Positions 41,244-53,446 of a stretch of 64,000 nucleotides of DNA are shown here, piece after piece; the first letter of the stretch is position 1; each line of letters begins with the position of its first letter. This DNA is from Effrenium voratum (taxonomy: Eukaryota; Sar; Dinophyceae; Suessiales; Symbiodiniaceae): assembly GCA_963377175.1 (NCBI GenBank), contig CAUJNA010001247.1:82106-146105 (forward strand), given 5' to 3'. Both the position numbers and the translations under genes were made by a program. Below the pieces are notes generated by a model that was not told the origin of the DNA, made no database searches, and worked only from the letters and a program-made list of their open reading frames with translations.

Positions 41244-42307
41244 GATGCAGACAGGTTTGCTACGCTGAGCCAGGATTTGCACGCTCCCAAGGAAGATGCT
41301 TTGCCAGGTTGCCGTTGCCATGAGGCTCATTGCATTTCCGCTCCCAGGCGTCTTGCAGAGCAAAAGGCACAGTCAGATACGAAGACAAGAAGGAGTCGCC
41401 TTCAACAACAGAAGGTGCGCAACGCCTTTTGACTGATTTCCTAGAAGGCAAGCTTTGTCCTGGAAGGGACCTGAATTCAGTGACTCATTGCTCCATTGAA
41501 GTTCGCAAGGTCCGAGAGGAGGAGATCCGAGAGCAACAGCTGCGAGATTTGGCCGCTGAGGTGCTTTGAGAAGTTTTTGGGGCTGGCTTTTTTCGGAGCG
41601 ATTGAGCGGCTCCGATTCGCCGAAAGTGTGGCAGAGACAGTGTCCAGGTGTTCTTACAGAGCTTGTGTTTGTTGGGCGATGCTCAGCTTTCAAAACAGGT
41701 GAGGCAAAGACGTGCAGAACTTGCAGCGTGAGCGCTTCAGCTTTGACTTGTAGACCTGAGAAGGTCGCAACATGTGCCGGCTCATTGATGCAACAAGAGG
41801 GTTGTTGCTGAGGCCGCTGCAGGATGGCAGTGAAGCAATCAAACAACGCCAGCGCATGGAGGCTTTCCATTGGCACACCCGCCCCCCCTGCCGAATTCGC
41901 TGCCCCAGGTCTTGATGCAGCGGCAGCGCGAGATTGAGCGCGACCACCGCCGAGAATTCGCAGGCACGGCCCGGAGGCTCAGAGCAAAGCTGGCGCCCTG
42001 GCGCCTGAGGCAAGAGGCGCCGTCGCGAGGAAGACCGCGACATCTCCGAGCGGATAGCGCTTGGACAGGCCAGCTCCGAAAAACATAGAGGGGTTGTGTG
42101 GAATGAGGAAGGAAGCAGTTTCAGCAGATGCAAGCAGCCAGGCAGCGCGCCCAACAAGCTCGGAAGCTATGTTTGACCAGCGGCTCTTTAATCAGTCAGC
42201 AGGCATAGCCGCAGCCTCAGCCTTTGTCTGCTTCTGAACATGTACTTGGCCACTGGAAGGATAGTAGCTTCGGTGTCTATGACAAACCGCTCTTCGCAGA
42301 CAGAAGC
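41244..42307 (+). pseudogene. SNW1: 5'-truncated second SNW1 copy
   Basis: Exons 41244-41279, 41348-41414, 41510-41560, 41823-41864, 41909-41968, 42009-42068, 42142-42207 and 42260-42307 match, in order, SNW1 exons from 27888 to 29085. The intron positions are the same and I found no stops. Marks include [20 protein letters not shown] and Phe-Asp-Gln-Arg-Leu-Phe-Asn-Gln. The last exon lacks about 8 codons after Asp-Ser. The N-terminal half, including the SNW core, is absent, so it cannot make a normal SNW1. Because introns are kept, it arose by DNA duplication, not retroposition. It could still be transcribed as a C-terminal fragment. Confidence 0.87.
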
Positions 42308-43416
42308 TTTGCACTTAGTGCTTTTGTGTCGGGCCACATTGACTGAGATCTGTTCAGCTCAGGCCGGGCGCACATTGGCAGTGGTGTCACGCGCTCCTGA
42401 CGAGAGTTGTTACGATCGCTTTGAAATAACAGCTTCGGCGCAACAGTTGCTGTGCTTGTTCTGGAGGCAGACGATTTTTCTGCATCCCGCTAGCAGCTAC
42501 AACAGCAGCTTAATCAATCTGAAAAAAGAAAAAGGGAATGGGCTGCTTCGGACGTAGAGGCCAATATCATCATCGTCAACCATAAATCAGAAGCAGTGTC
42601 TGAACATGAGGGGCGCGGCCTCCGGCGCGGGAAACAACCTCAGTTGGCGGCGTTCACTGGCAGGTGCCGTCGCAGCGTGCCGGTTCAGTTCGAATCCGAC
42701 TAGGCGCCTACCTGAGCAGCGATCCATGACTCTATACTTCCAGGTGGAAGCGGGGCGACAATAAGGGCGAAGAATAAGCTTTCGCGCCAAACAGAGACAT
42801 ATTTTGGGCTTGACGAACAAGGAAATTGCAGGTTGTGACCTCGGGATCCGATCAACTAAAAGGCTGATCAAAGACGGATTTCCCCCACTGTGTTGGTATC
42901 TTGTGGGATGGCGGGCTCTACGTACAAACGTGACATTGAGATCATCAAGGACCAACCCCACTCAGCGTCTTTAGCGCTACGCTCTGAATGAGGCTGCGAA
43001 TGTCCTCATGGCGGCTAGGCCCGGGCAGGTCTTTCCAAGCAACTCCATGCAGTCATGCTGGTGAGCAAAAACGTGCTTTGGCAATCGTGCCAGGACTGTC
43101 TCACTGGACTTTGTCTCAATGTTGGTTTGTTGCGTCGAGACTAGGCATAATGGAGCGCTTCTCTTTGGAGTGCTATGAAACAACACAAAACGTGGTTAGT
43201 GGTTTGCGGTCTTGTGGCATTTCGCCAAAGCAACCCAAATAACACTATTTGTCACTGTCCCTTATGATTGCGCAGGTGAGACTTTGTACAGTCGGACGAG
43301 CTGCGGCAGAATCACTGCATGCAGGCGGCGCTGAGGAACACGCTGAGTTCGAGATTTATCTTGCACTCTGCTGATTTCAGGCAGCCCTGCCTTCTTTTTG
43401 GGGTCAATCTTCAAAT

Positions 43417-43523
43417 GGCTGTGGTTGTCAAAACCGATGGGATCCCATTTTGGGGTAGGCGCACCACCCATTTTAGTCTATTTCAGTTTGGTTTGGGATG
43501 TTCACTGGGGGTACAGGGTTTTG
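43417..43523 (+). mobile_element. family-A inverted-repeat element, 3' truncated
   Basis: GGCTGTGGTTGTCAAAACC at the left, the usual inner motifs, and a right end stopping at GGGTTTTG without ACCCACAGCC. The flanks read AAAT on both sides (43413-43416, 43524-43527), which may be chance. Confidence 0.75.
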
Positions 43524-44477
43524 AAATGGAGCCGGCCAATGGCGAAGAAATGCCTTCCTCGACAGCTCCCAGGCAGATTGCGGCAGCTTCGTGTAGCTCC
43601 TTGGCCAAGCTGAGGGTGGCAGCGCATCATCGACCTGCTGCTTGTGAATGGGGTTGGCTGGTTGGTTGGTGGCTGGCTGGCTCCCCCACCAAAGTTGGCT
43701 GGTCGAAGCTGCAGAGTTGACCCACGTGGCCACCTGCGCCATTGATCATACCAAGGCTCTCCATGTGTCGCCTTGATTTCCTTGAAGCGCACGTGGCCGC
43801 AAAAGAGTCGGCCCCGCGCGTCTTTGTTTTGCTTGATGTGGTGGTGGCAACGCTGAACCGTTCTGGCACGCGCGCGGCAGTTTTTTGGTAGAAGCCATGA
43901 AGCCAACGAGCATTGCACTGATGGATTCAGGGCCAATCTTATGCAAAATTGCTCTTGATGCAGTGGGTCGGAATCATGACAGCAGTTCAGCCACCAACGC
44001 TCCAAACACACACACACACACAACCACACCCATGCATACGTGCAAACAAACACGAACATCGACAACACCTGCGAAAGAAGCTGGAGCTGACCGCTTGTGA
44101 TGATTGGCCTTGCGCCTGAGCACTCGCGGTTTGGAGCGGAGCAATTCTTATTCTCGGGACTGGGGTCAGGTTTGTCATGGGCTACATGTTAGACGCCCGA
44201 AGCTCAGCCGCGGGAAAGTTTTGGTGCCTGAAATGGCCGATAGCGGGATGCACCAGTTTGACAGCGTCTGACAGGTTCAGTGGTTGGCCTTTTTGAAGCC
44301 AAGGGTTGTTTTTCGTCGACGAGTGACAGAGATCCTGGGAGGTGGGAAATCTGACGTGTCGATTGAGAGTTGGATCAGCTCCAGAGAAGGGGTGGCTGGA
44401 AACCTTGGAGCCATTGTTGCACGATTCGACTCAAGCCCACCAAGTGATGCGTCCATGCGCTAGGGGTTTAGAGATAT

Positions 44478-44590
44478 GGCAGTGAGTCAACACCAATGGT
44501 ACCATTTTGGGGTAGGTGCACCACCCATTTCAGTCTATTTTAGTGGGGATTGGGATGTTCACTGGGAGTACGGGATTTTGACCCATGACC
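44478..44590 (+). mobile_element. family-A inverted-repeat element (long form)
   Basis: GGCAGTGAGTCAACACC to TTTTGACCCATGACC. The inner TTTTGGGGTAGGTGCACC and GATGTTCACTGGGAGTAC are intact. No target duplication is visible. Confidence 0.8.
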
Positions 44591-46819
44591 AAAGGCGACT
44601 GCTATGTTTGGTGAAGGTTACTCACTTTGCAGTACTGTCGTTTGATCTTGGCCTGGCCACCGCGAGTTTTAACACCACACTGCTGGCCCCGCACGTGAGG
44701 TTGTGCTAGAGGGAACCCTGGAGGGTGACGGCGTGGATTGTGAAGGCGAAGGCGACGTGGGCCGAAGGGGGCGACGGTGGCAGTTTCCATCTAAACTAAG
44801 CCAACGAGGCAAGAACTGGGCCAGTTGTGCTGAGATGTCCTTTCTTCTTTTTTTTGAACTGGACCGTCGGAGCAGCGATGATCAAGAACCTTTGGGCACG
44901 ATTTTTGGGCCTGAAACACGTTTGACTGATGGGAATACTCCCCCAAAATACCTTAGCGCGCCCGTTTGGCAGCAAGGTTTGCCTGAAAAATTGAGTAGCT
45001 TGCTTGCAAACCTCATTTATTCCGTGAACGTTGGAAACAAAGTAGGGAACGCTCATCAGCTACCGCACTGGAAGATCTCGGCCATATCTTGTGTCTAGTC
45101 AAGTATGTCCTGCTCTGGTTTTGCCTCATCAAGCAGCTGCAAGTGGAGCACACCATGTGTTCGAGTCAAAGCGCTTTGGATGAATGCAGAGCATCTTCTT
45201 CATGCGTTCTGCAGGTACAAGTTTTACATTTCGAGCCCGCTGTTTCGTGGGGCAAGCCGCCCATCTGCCAGGTGACTGTGAGGACTGGGATCGATCCATG
45301 GCCTTGGTCCCTTTTCGGACTGGGATCCCAGACCCTCCGCGCCTTTGGGTCTGTTGAGGACGAGCGCTTGCTGCGGGAGGCGAAGTTTGCGCCGGCGTGC
45401 CGGGCGGCGATTTTCGGACGTGGCCGAGCGGCAGGCCTTGAAGGAGCTGGACTTGGCCAGAGCCCGGGTGCTGGCCCCAGCTCCAAATCACCCGGTGCCC
45501 GGGTCAAGTCGAAGCCAGCCCGCCGTTTAGCGCACGTGGGAAGCTCGAATTTGGGCTCCTTGAAAGGCGAACCACGCCGAAGAGGAGATGTGGCGGTGTC
45601 AGGAGGCTTCATTGGGCGTGCTTGTTTTTGTTTTGCCGCATCCGGGTGCTCCCAGCCCAGCCCAGGCTGCGAGCAAGCTGAAAGGCAATGTCCGCAGGAT
45701 GGCCATTGTGCTGTTCTGAGGGGGCGCCTCTGTGCTGAGTGGCATAGAGAATGGCGGAGCATGGGTCCAGGTCCGTTCGTTTTCCGAGCCTGACAAGGAC
45801 GGTCTTGCCCTTGACATTGAGACTCGAGCTTTTCAACCAGAAGCAAACAGGTAACATGCGGCTTTTTCCTTGGGTGACCCTTTTTGACTGCCTGCCCCTG
45901 AAGAATCTCTTGGGCAGTAGGCGGCAGCCAGCCAGCAATGAATCACACAAACTCAGCGGGGCGGGAGTCTTGCGTGGATCACGCCTGGCTGGGTTCTTCC
46001 TTATGCCTCAAGAGTTGTGTGCACGCAAATCACTACACACACACACACACACACTTTTTTTCCTCCTTTTTTTTTAAGATGGCATTTTCTTGGTTGCTCA
46101 AGTGATGGCTGCTATGAGTGGCACTGGAGTTTGGGTTTTGGGGCCCATGCGCGCAGAACTCTCCGTTGCAAGTCCTGGGGGCTCACGAGCTGCGCGCCGG
46201 GCCCCCGGCACCCCGGCACCCCTGGACCGGAGGTCTTGGGGGATAGGATGCGATAGCTTCTGGCGGAGCACAACAAAAAGCTAGGGTTGAATTAAAGGCT
46301 TGCGTTTTTTTTTTTCCGCCTTTTTCTTCTTCTTTGATTTCTAGTATCATTTATTTGTTTATTTTTCCCCCGGAGATCATGATAGATGTGAACAGGTGCA
46401 ATGGTTGCAGAGACTTTCGACTGCAGCTAGTTAAACACTTCTTTCCAGTCTTGAAAGTGCCTTTTTGATAATTTTTTGGAGGGCAGGATATTCTTGAGTG
46501 GTTAAAGCTTTCACCGCCACTCTTGCAGCGCAATGTCACCGCCACTCTTGCAGCGCAATGTGGGAGCCTGCGTACCCTTGATTTGGCAGTGGCGACATCC
46601 CTGCGCACATGGCTCAACTGGAAGCCCTTCCTAAGGGCTTGGGGTAGCCTTAGAGAACAGTCTTTGCACATGAACTTTGAGGCACTAAACTGGCTCAGGT
46701 CAATGTGGATCAGCATGAAGTTGCGCGGGCAGCGCACTCAGAACTCTGTGGGGACTCCTCCCCCCCGGGGGCCACCACGTCCTGATTTGCTCTAAAATGA
46801 AGAGCCAAGTCGTGGAAGG

Positions 46820-47235
46820 TAGGCTACATGAGCCATGCGCAGGCGAGCCGGCGGCGCATGAGCACAGGCCAGCGCGACACACGTGCCAACGAACGCCCCA
46901 GAAGCGATTTCGAGTCGCAGTCATGCGGTGCAAGAGATTCAAGGTGTGTCATGCCTTTGGCAGGATGCATGCCAGATTCGAAGCCAAGGCGGTGCGAGGA
47001 CACTTGTCTTTCATGCGCATGAACTGCTGGGCAGGCGGACCCCCTTGCCTGTCATGGAGTTTGAGCACATCCTTGGCCAGGAGGACATTCGCACTCCTTT
47101 CTTTCAACAAATGTCCAGCCGAAGAAAAACAGGAAAAAACGGCACACAGTCGAGTTTGCAGGAGAACCGGGTCTTTCAGATGTTGAAGCCGGACATTGAT
47201 GCGGCACTGGCCGGGGAGGCGGGAAAGTCTGTGTA
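46820..47235 (+). other. exon-like segment, unidentified
   Basis: The frame at 47010-47235 reads as convincing protein (Val-Met-Glu-Phe-Glu-His-Ile-Leu-Gly-Gln, later Met-Leu-Lys-Pro-Asp-Ile-Asp-Ala-Ala-Leu). It ends just before a GGGT microsatellite. No family recognised. Confidence 0.35.
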
Positions 47236-47245
47236 GGTAGTCGTG

Positions 47246-47345
47246 GGTGGGTGGGTGGGTGGGTGGGTGGGTGGGGTGGGGTGGGGTGGGGTGGGTGGGG
47301 TGGGTGGGTGGGTGGGTCGGTGGGGTGGGTCGGTGGGTCGGTCGT
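47246..47345. repeat. (GGGT)n microsatellite
   Basis: GGGT units with GGGGT and GGTC variants. The minus strand encodes Pro/Thr/His repeats only. Confidence 0.95.
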
Positions 47346-47779
47346 TGGGGATTTGCGACGGCCAGGTGGCTTGCGCCTTCGTGTGCGGCGCTGCCAGCAG
47401 CGACAAGAGCCTGCTGGCGGATCACCTGGCAGAGAGAGCAGCTCACCGAGGGCGAATCGAATGGTCAAATTAAAAGTCCTATGCACTGTGGTTTTCATGG
47501 GTCTACCATACCACGGTTGTTTTAGCATGGAGAATCTTATTGATTGGTGTAACATATAGGAGGCTTGTTATGGTTAGATGCCCGTGTCTAAAGTCCAGGT
47601 GCTTCAGCCAGACCTCAGTCCATCGCCTCAGGTTGCCGCCCAGCTGGACGCTGTCCTCGCAGATGTGCAAGTGGATCTCCCAAGTGCCGGCAGTGCACCG
47701 CGGGTTTGAGAGTGAGCGAACGGCCTAACGGCCTTGCTTGGCAGAAGCCAAGGTCAGAACGCCAAAGGCAAGATGAAAT

Positions 47780-47879
47780 GGGTATGGGTCAAGATTAAAT
47801 CACCAGGGAACCGCAGGTTTTAGTCCAGCTTTCCATTTACCAGGGTTCCATTTGGGGTACCTATTTTTGACCCACAGCC
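47780..47879 (-). mobile_element. family-A inverted-repeat element (short form, reversed)
   Basis: GGGTATGGGTCAAG to TTTTTGACCCACAGCC with perfect AAAT flanks (47776-47779, 47880-47883). The inner GGTTTTAGTCCAGC and CCATTTACCAGGG are reversed short-form motifs. Confidence 0.87.
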
Positions 47880-48117
47880 AAATAGCACTTTGAGCACTTC
47901 TACTTGCAGCTTTTCGCAAGTCTATGTTGAGCTTTTCGGTGCAGGCTTCCTGCAACCGGTGGATCTGGGATGTACTCGCATGCGTCTCACGGACAGGTGT
48001 CGCTGCAGATGTTCGAGCTCCATGGGGATCAGCATCGCGACCTCCTTGCCGGGCCCTTTGGTTTGGTTGAAGCGGTGGAACCACGAAGTCACTAGCAGGT
48101 AGCGCGCAAGTGGTGGC

Positions 48118-48215
48118 TTGGATTGGTGGCTTGGATTGGTGGCTTTGGGTCAAAGATCCCCTTCTTGAGGGAGAATGGGCAACCTCTCCAAAAAACCACC
48201 AAACCACCAATCCAA
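48118..48215. mobile_element. foldback hairpin segment
   Basis: TTGGATTGGTGGCTTTGG is mirrored by a C/A-rich arm ending CCACCAATCCAA. The left arm also contains a 15-bp tandem (GGTGGCTTGGATT). It may be a small inverted-repeat element; no target duplication is clear. Confidence 0.55.
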
Positions 48216-48416
48216 CGCAGCAATCAGAGGGAGGCTGACACTAAGGACGATACCCGCGCCAGGAGGCCTCGCGTCAAGATTGGGAGGTTGGTGGAACCCC
48301 AGAGTTAAAGTCTTTCAGTCGCGGGAGTTGCTCGGGACTTGCGTAGATATGGCAAGTTGATGCTTGCATTTATTTCTAAATCTAATAATAAGTGTAGCTA
48401 TCTATTATTAATTCGT

Positions 48417-48720
48417 GTGTTTGCTTGCCTGTCTGCCTGTCTGCCTGCCTGCCTGTCTGTCTGTCTGCCTGCCTGCCTGTCTGTTTGGCAGATCTATCAA
48501 TCTGTCAATATATTGATCTAATCTAGTCTAATATGCTCTGATATGGTCCTATCCAATCCAATCTAATATTGTCTTATCCTATCTACCTATTTAGTCTAAT
48601 TGAATCTATTCCAATCTGATCCAATCTGATCCTATCCTATTCTAATCCTATCCTTATCCTATCCCATCCCATCCCATCCCATCCAATCCACCCTATCCTA
48701 TCTATCTAGCTATCTACATG
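48417..48720. repeat. CTGC/CTGT and ATCTA/ATCCA repeat tracts
   Basis: (CTGC)/(CTGT)n to about 48483, then a degenerate pentanucleotide-like tract of ATCTA, ATCCA and ATCCT units to 48720. Confidence 0.9.
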
Positions 48721-48989
48721 TAGACGTGTGTCTTCGTTGGATCACTGTTCTTGCATACACTGAAGTATACACATGGCATCAGCTCAGCACTGGGCCAGGC
48801 GATCTTTCAGCTCCAGTCCAGTGGGTAGCTGAGTTTATCCGACTGGCAAGTCTGATGAACCAGCATGGAACATGGAAGAGAGAATCGACTTGTCTACCTT
48901 GTTTGGGGTATTATCTCGCTGTCCCCTTTCACTTGTCGGCGGCCTTGATATTCAAGTCAGAGCTTGCACTCGGTGAATCGGTGAACATC

Positions 48990-49132
48990 TCTTGCTTCAA
49001 GCGCGCGTGATTCTTGCGGGCAATCCGTGTTACAGCAGCGGCCAGGCGAGGCGGCCCTGTGAGCACAAGGAGCACTGTGCATCACTGAATTCCGATGGAC
49101 ACGGAAGAAGGGCAAAAGACCAGGTACTCAGG

Positions 49133-49163
<31 letters not shown>

Positions 49164-49446
49164 CAAGAGAAATGTTGACTTGTTCTTGCGTGTTTGCTTG
49201 CACAATGCGAGTTCTTTCTTGTAAGCGGAGTTGAGATTCAGATTGCGATTTGCAGTATCGGGGTGCAGGAGTCCGTTGCTCGAGATTTGGCTGCTTTGGT
49301 TCGCCAGAGCCTCAAGGGGTGTGTGTATTGAGAGGTGAAGATGCTGTTGTTGTGAAGGGCCCGTGGCCCGTGGAGCCACAAACCAACGCCCTAAGGCGAA
49401 GGCCGCGCTCGGCAGCAACAGCGGTGCCTTCCGCTGACACAGCCTG
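48990..49446 (+). other. two exon-like segments, unidentified
   Basis: About 48999-49122 ends at a GTACTC donor-like site. About 49259-49320 reads as an amphipathic helix (Ile-Gly-Val-Gln-Glu-Ser-Val-Ala-Arg-Asp). A (GA)n run at 49132-49163 separates them. No family recognised. Confidence 0.3.
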
Positions 49447-49517
49447 AGAAGCAGAGCTCTTGCTTTGGATCGCTGAGCTTGAACAGTTTCGAGCAGGGGA
49501 CATGATGGTTGTGGTAT

Positions 49518-49632
49518 GGCTGTGGGTCAAAACCAATGGGATCCCATTTTGGGGGTAGGTGAATTCACCACCCATTTTAGGCTTTACTTTATTGGGGATT
49601 GGGATGTTTGTACGGGATTTTGACCCACAGCT
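49518..49632 (+). mobile_element. family-A inverted-repeat element (long form)
   Basis: GGCTGTGGGTCAAAACC to GGGATTTTGACCCACAGCT, 115 bp, with perfect GTAT flanks (49514-49517, 49633-49636). The inner GGTGAATTCACCACCC is palindromic. This is one of the best-preserved copies. Confidence 0.9.
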
Positions 49633-49636
49633 GTAT

Positions 49637-51784
49637 AGCTGTTTTCCTGGTGTTCCGGGATGGCTGTCTGCTATCTTTTTGGCAAAGGCTTGCGAGGGAC
49701 TGGGAGCCTAGTCATCCAGCCCCACTTAGCTTGTTGCCAGGGAAGGAGGCGGGACGACTAGTCGCCGCATGTCCAAGAGCTTTCTAAGCAATGCACGGCT
49801 GGCAAATTTGGATGAGGCCTTCAGAAGGCAGACCGTTCATTTGAAGCAAAATTTTCGCATTCTGCTCGTATCTAAGCATTTCCCAGTTGTATCCAGCAGA
49901 TTCCACGCTGAAGTCCAAGGTTTACGAGCCTGTTCTGATCTTGTTTTTGGTGTATGCATGTGAGGAACATTGTTTATGAGCCAAGACTTGTGTTCTGTCT
50001 CACGGCACATGGATCAGTCACTCGAATTTCGATGCTCTTCTGGAGTTTCATGGGGTGGCACTTTGAAGCTAAGTCACAAGTCACAAACATCTCGACCCTC
50101 ATTTCTTTCCCTTGGCCGAGATAGAGTGATTCCCCTCGACATCTTACCGGGGATGTGTTTGTAACATGGCTGTGGGTCAAAACCAATTGCACCATGGGGT
50201 AGGTGCACCCATGGATTGGGATGTTCACTGGGGGTACGATTTGGGTTTTGACCCATGGCCACCTTGCTCTGCCCGATTTTTCGTGCCAGCTGCCTTAGGT
50301 CGCACACGGTGATCTCCTTCCAAGTCGCCCGGCCCAAGTCTGCCCAGCACTCGACCGGGGGAAGCGGGGAAGCGGGGCTCGGGACGAGTCAGGTCGAAAC
50401 GCTCAGGTGGGGCAGCTGGTGATCATCGACGTGGACACCAGCGACCGGCAGTGGCTCAGACCTCGGTGACACACCCCGACTTTTTTTTTTTTTGCTCCAC
50501 GACGTGCTGAGGACGTCTCGCAGCTGCCACACCAACCTGTGGCTCCTGCTGGGAGGCATCCAGGACCAATTTGTTGGATGTGGCATATTTGTGTGACATT
50601 TGCGTCAACCACTATGTTGCGATTTTTGCATTGGCTTCCAAAGGGCTCCACATGGGATGCAGAGCTTTCTCCAGCCTTCACCTCAGGACCGCTGTAGCAC
50701 CTCAATGCTCCTGATGCTTGACCCTGCTCCTGGGGCTCAAGCGGACACACTCAGAACTCTGCAGCCTGAGCCCCAGGGGTTGCGCGATTTTTTGCGCGAA
50801 ATCCAGAAATCGCTCCGTTTGGGAACCCTGGTTTCTGATTCGATTCCCCTGTAAATGCCAAGAATAGTGGTGTCAACCATGGTTTCCAAGTGGTGCGAAA
50901 TGGATTTCGTCCATCCGCTGTAGTGACTTGATGGCACCAGACATGAATTGCGCAACTGCTTCTTTGAGCCCAAACATGCTTGTCACTCCAAGCAGCACAT
51001 ATCCACCAGTCGATGGCTTATCATGTCCCTTTGGCCAAATTCGCTGGAAGGTTCTGCCAAAGATTGCAGTCATCTCTCTTTGCGAGTCGCGGCGGTGCAC
51101 GCAGGGCCCTCATCTTTTGGCAGACTCAGAAGGAGTCACAGAACCCAACTGGGGCAGTAAGGCCACTTGGAATCAGCGGATGACGAACTTTTACATAGTG
51201 CATCCGCCTTAGTTTGCCATGTTCTTTTTTCCTGACATAAAGGTTTCTACATTTGAGCCAGTCAGGCTGTGGCAGAAGAGATTGACGATGACCTGGCGGC
51301 AGGTGTCTTACGATCCATTGCTTTGACCCGTATGTGTGCCAAATGCCTCCTCAAGACTGGCCTCAGGAAGAGGTCTGCCGCCTGCAGAAGCAGACCTCCG
51401 AGGTGTGAGGTGTTTCTGAAGCGCGAGGTGTCTGTGCTTGGGCGAGGTACTTCGTGAAGTTGGCAAGCTGAAGATTGAAGTCGAGAAGAAGGATGCAGAG
51501 ATTCTGGAGGCCGGGGGAAGAACACGGGGCATGCGATGCGAAGCCGGGCAGGGACTGCGCTTGGAAGGACAGCCGTCAGCATTTGGGTGTGTCTTTTTGT
51601 GGGGGACGCCTCAAAAATGGCTTCGGCTTTCCTTTTTGGTGTCCCTTCGAACCTGACCAAAAACGGGGGGTCGGAGTCCAAAAGAGACGAGCCGCCCATT
51701 TGCCCCGATCTCGTGCTCAGCTTCGTCGACGCGAGCCCAAAGCAAGGAGGCTGCCGGGTCCCCAGAAAATTCACGCGTAGAGCC
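49637..51784. other. repeat-rich region with weak exon-like pieces
   Basis: A family-A element is at 50168-50260. Segments at about 51269-51300 and 51445-51525 are acidic/coiled-coil-like (Lys-Leu-Lys-Ile-Glu-Val-Glu-Lys-Lys) and could be exons of one gene. None is identifiable. Confidence 0.3.
50168..50260 (+). mobile_element. family-A inverted-repeat element, internally deleted
   Basis: GGCTGTGGGTCAAAACC to TTTTGACCCATGGCC, 93 bp. The AATTCACCACCC-to-TTTAGTG interior is missing. No clear target duplication. Confidence 0.8.
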
Positions 51785-51931
51785 CTACTTAAAGGGGCGA
51801 TCCGGTACGTCTGGTAAGTGGGTAACAACCACGGGTGATAACCCACAAAAGCCGTGGTTTAGTCTCCGTGTGGGTCATGAGACCAACGCAGTAACCACTT
51901 ACCTGACGTAGCGGATCGCCCCTTTAAGTAG
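51785..51931. mobile_element. foldback element with 39-bp arms
   Basis: The left arm begins CTACTTAAAGGGGCGATCCG, and the right arm is its reverse complement with about 3 mismatches over 39 bp (51893-51931). A 69-bp loop lies between. The arms include GGTAAGTGG and its mirror. No duplication of the flanks is evident. No other copy in the window. Confidence 0.85.
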
Positions 51932-52018
51932 CCTGTCTTGAAACCCATGGTCCCTATCTCCATCGAGCCATTGCGTGGCGATTGGTCCACTCTAGCGGGC
52001 TTGTTTGAATTAACATAT

Positions 52019-52103
52019 GGCTGTGTCCAAAATAGGCACTTTCAAAACAAGTGGAAACATGGACAAGACCTGCGGTCCAGTGGTTCCATTTTGACCCATA
52101 CCC
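52019..52103 (+). mobile_element. family-A inverted-repeat element (short form, diverged)
   Basis: GGCTGTGTCCAAAATAGGC to TTTTGACCCATACCC, keeping GTGGAAACATGGAC. The flanks ATAT and ATTC do not match. Confidence 0.72.
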
Positions 52104-52486
52104 ATTCTATGTCAATATTTACCATCCCAGCCCACCTGGCACCTGCCTGACGTAAAAGGCGGGGTGCTGGTGTGCTGGTTTGCCGGTTTGGGACCATGCG
52201 CAGATGGCAGATGGATGGCCAGTTGCAACGGGGGCTGCTCCCGAGGTCCCCAAAGGCGGCGCACAGTCCGTGCGCCCCGCGCGCACGCGGAAGCGGCGGC
52301 ACGCCTCGCGGTTTGCTTCTGCCGCGAGCGTCCGAGCAGGTAGCTTGGTAAGGGTAGAAAGAGACGGGCAAGTCCTAAACACAAATAGTGGCCAACCCTT
52401 GAGCAGCTTGACTCAAACTGCGGTTGAAAGAAAGCTGTTGTGTGCATGCGGCAAAGCATTCGCTCGCCGAATGCTTGCTGTCCAGC

Positions 52487-52762
52487 CAGGTGCGTCCAGT
52501 ATGCGGGCGCCCCCTCCCTAGCATGGACTGTGCAGCGTGGCAGTCCAATTTGCCGGGCAAGTCGAGATGCTCTGCATCTATGTTCTGTTGAAACTTGTAG
52601 CAATTACAGGATGGTTTGCTTGAGGCCGTCACAAGAGCAGAGCAGGATCCTAGCAGTCGGCCTCCCAGCTTCTTCTCTTCTGCTGTGTGGCACATTTTTT
52701 GCTCGCCGCTGGTTCTGTGCTGTATGAGGTTCGGCACGTGCAAGCAAGTTCCAAAGGCGGGC
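52487..52762 (+). repeat. local duplication, copy 1
   Basis: GAGATGCTCTGCATCTATG to GCAAGTTCCAAAGGCGGGC matches 53990-54193 closely, and the flank CCCTCCCTAGCATGGAC matches near 53712. Frames differ between the copies, so coding is doubtful. Confidence 0.85.
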
Positions 52763-53344
52763 TCGTCCAGTCAAAGTCCGTATCCGTACTTCTTTCTTCG
52801 TAATATTCGTTCGAGTCCAACGACCAGGATGCATGTTATTGCGTACGCAAGATTCAGGCCCAGAAAACGAGCATCGTAGATCTGAGCTCGCGTTGCAAAA
52901 ACTAGTGACGTGGCAAGCTGAGCTGGATTTTCAAGCTCCGGAGCTTATAATCTTCCGATCTAAAGCCACCCTCTAAAGGCTCCTTGGGCAGGAAATCCCA
53001 GAAAGACCGATGCACCTACCATGCGGCAGAGCACCATGCATGCACTAGCAATTGGAAACCACCCTTGTTCCAGCGGACTGCAGCGATTCAGATGGCTGAA
53101 TATGTTCGAACCGAAAGGTGCAGCTTCCAGACGCCTCAATCCGCTTCCCCACGATGGAAATCGAAAAGCATCCGTGTCCAAGCAGCGATAAGTTGCACAT
53201 GTCTGGCAATTGCCATGTATACCGGCCAGTCAGGTTTGGTTAGAATTTCCAGTCTGACGAATCGGGTTGAGACATGAACTCTCCAGATTTCCCGCAAAGA
53301 CCAAGGGGACTCAGCAAAGCTCTCTCTCTCTGGCTTTTCCACGT

Positions 53345-53446
53345 GGGTATGGGTCAAAATGAAACCATCAGGCGACCGGAGATTTTAGCCCACATTCCCA
53401 TTCACCAGGGCAGCTCATTTTGGGTATCTATTTTTGACCCACAGCC
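53345..53446 (-). mobile_element. family-A inverted-repeat element (short form, reversed)
   Basis: GGGTATGGGTCAAAATG to TTTTTGACCCACAGCC, 102 bp. The flanks are ACGT and ATGT (3 of 4 match). Confidence 0.85.

Larger units (their letters stand above)
42308..46819. other. repeat-rich region, no named gene
   Basis: Two family-A elements lie here (43417-43523 and 44478-44590). Microsatellites are (CA)n at 44006-44023 and 46033-46053. A perfect 25-bp tandem duplication is at about 46512-46561. A segment at 45340-45530 could be coding if one indel is allowed, and one at 46540-46740 has a Leu-rich, repeat-like composition. None is identifiable. Confidence 0.4.

Noticed and set aside
45166..45846. 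226-codon open frame on the minus strand
   Set aside because: Pro/Arg/Ser-rich with no motif, opposite equally long + frames in GC-rich DNA; best explained as chance.
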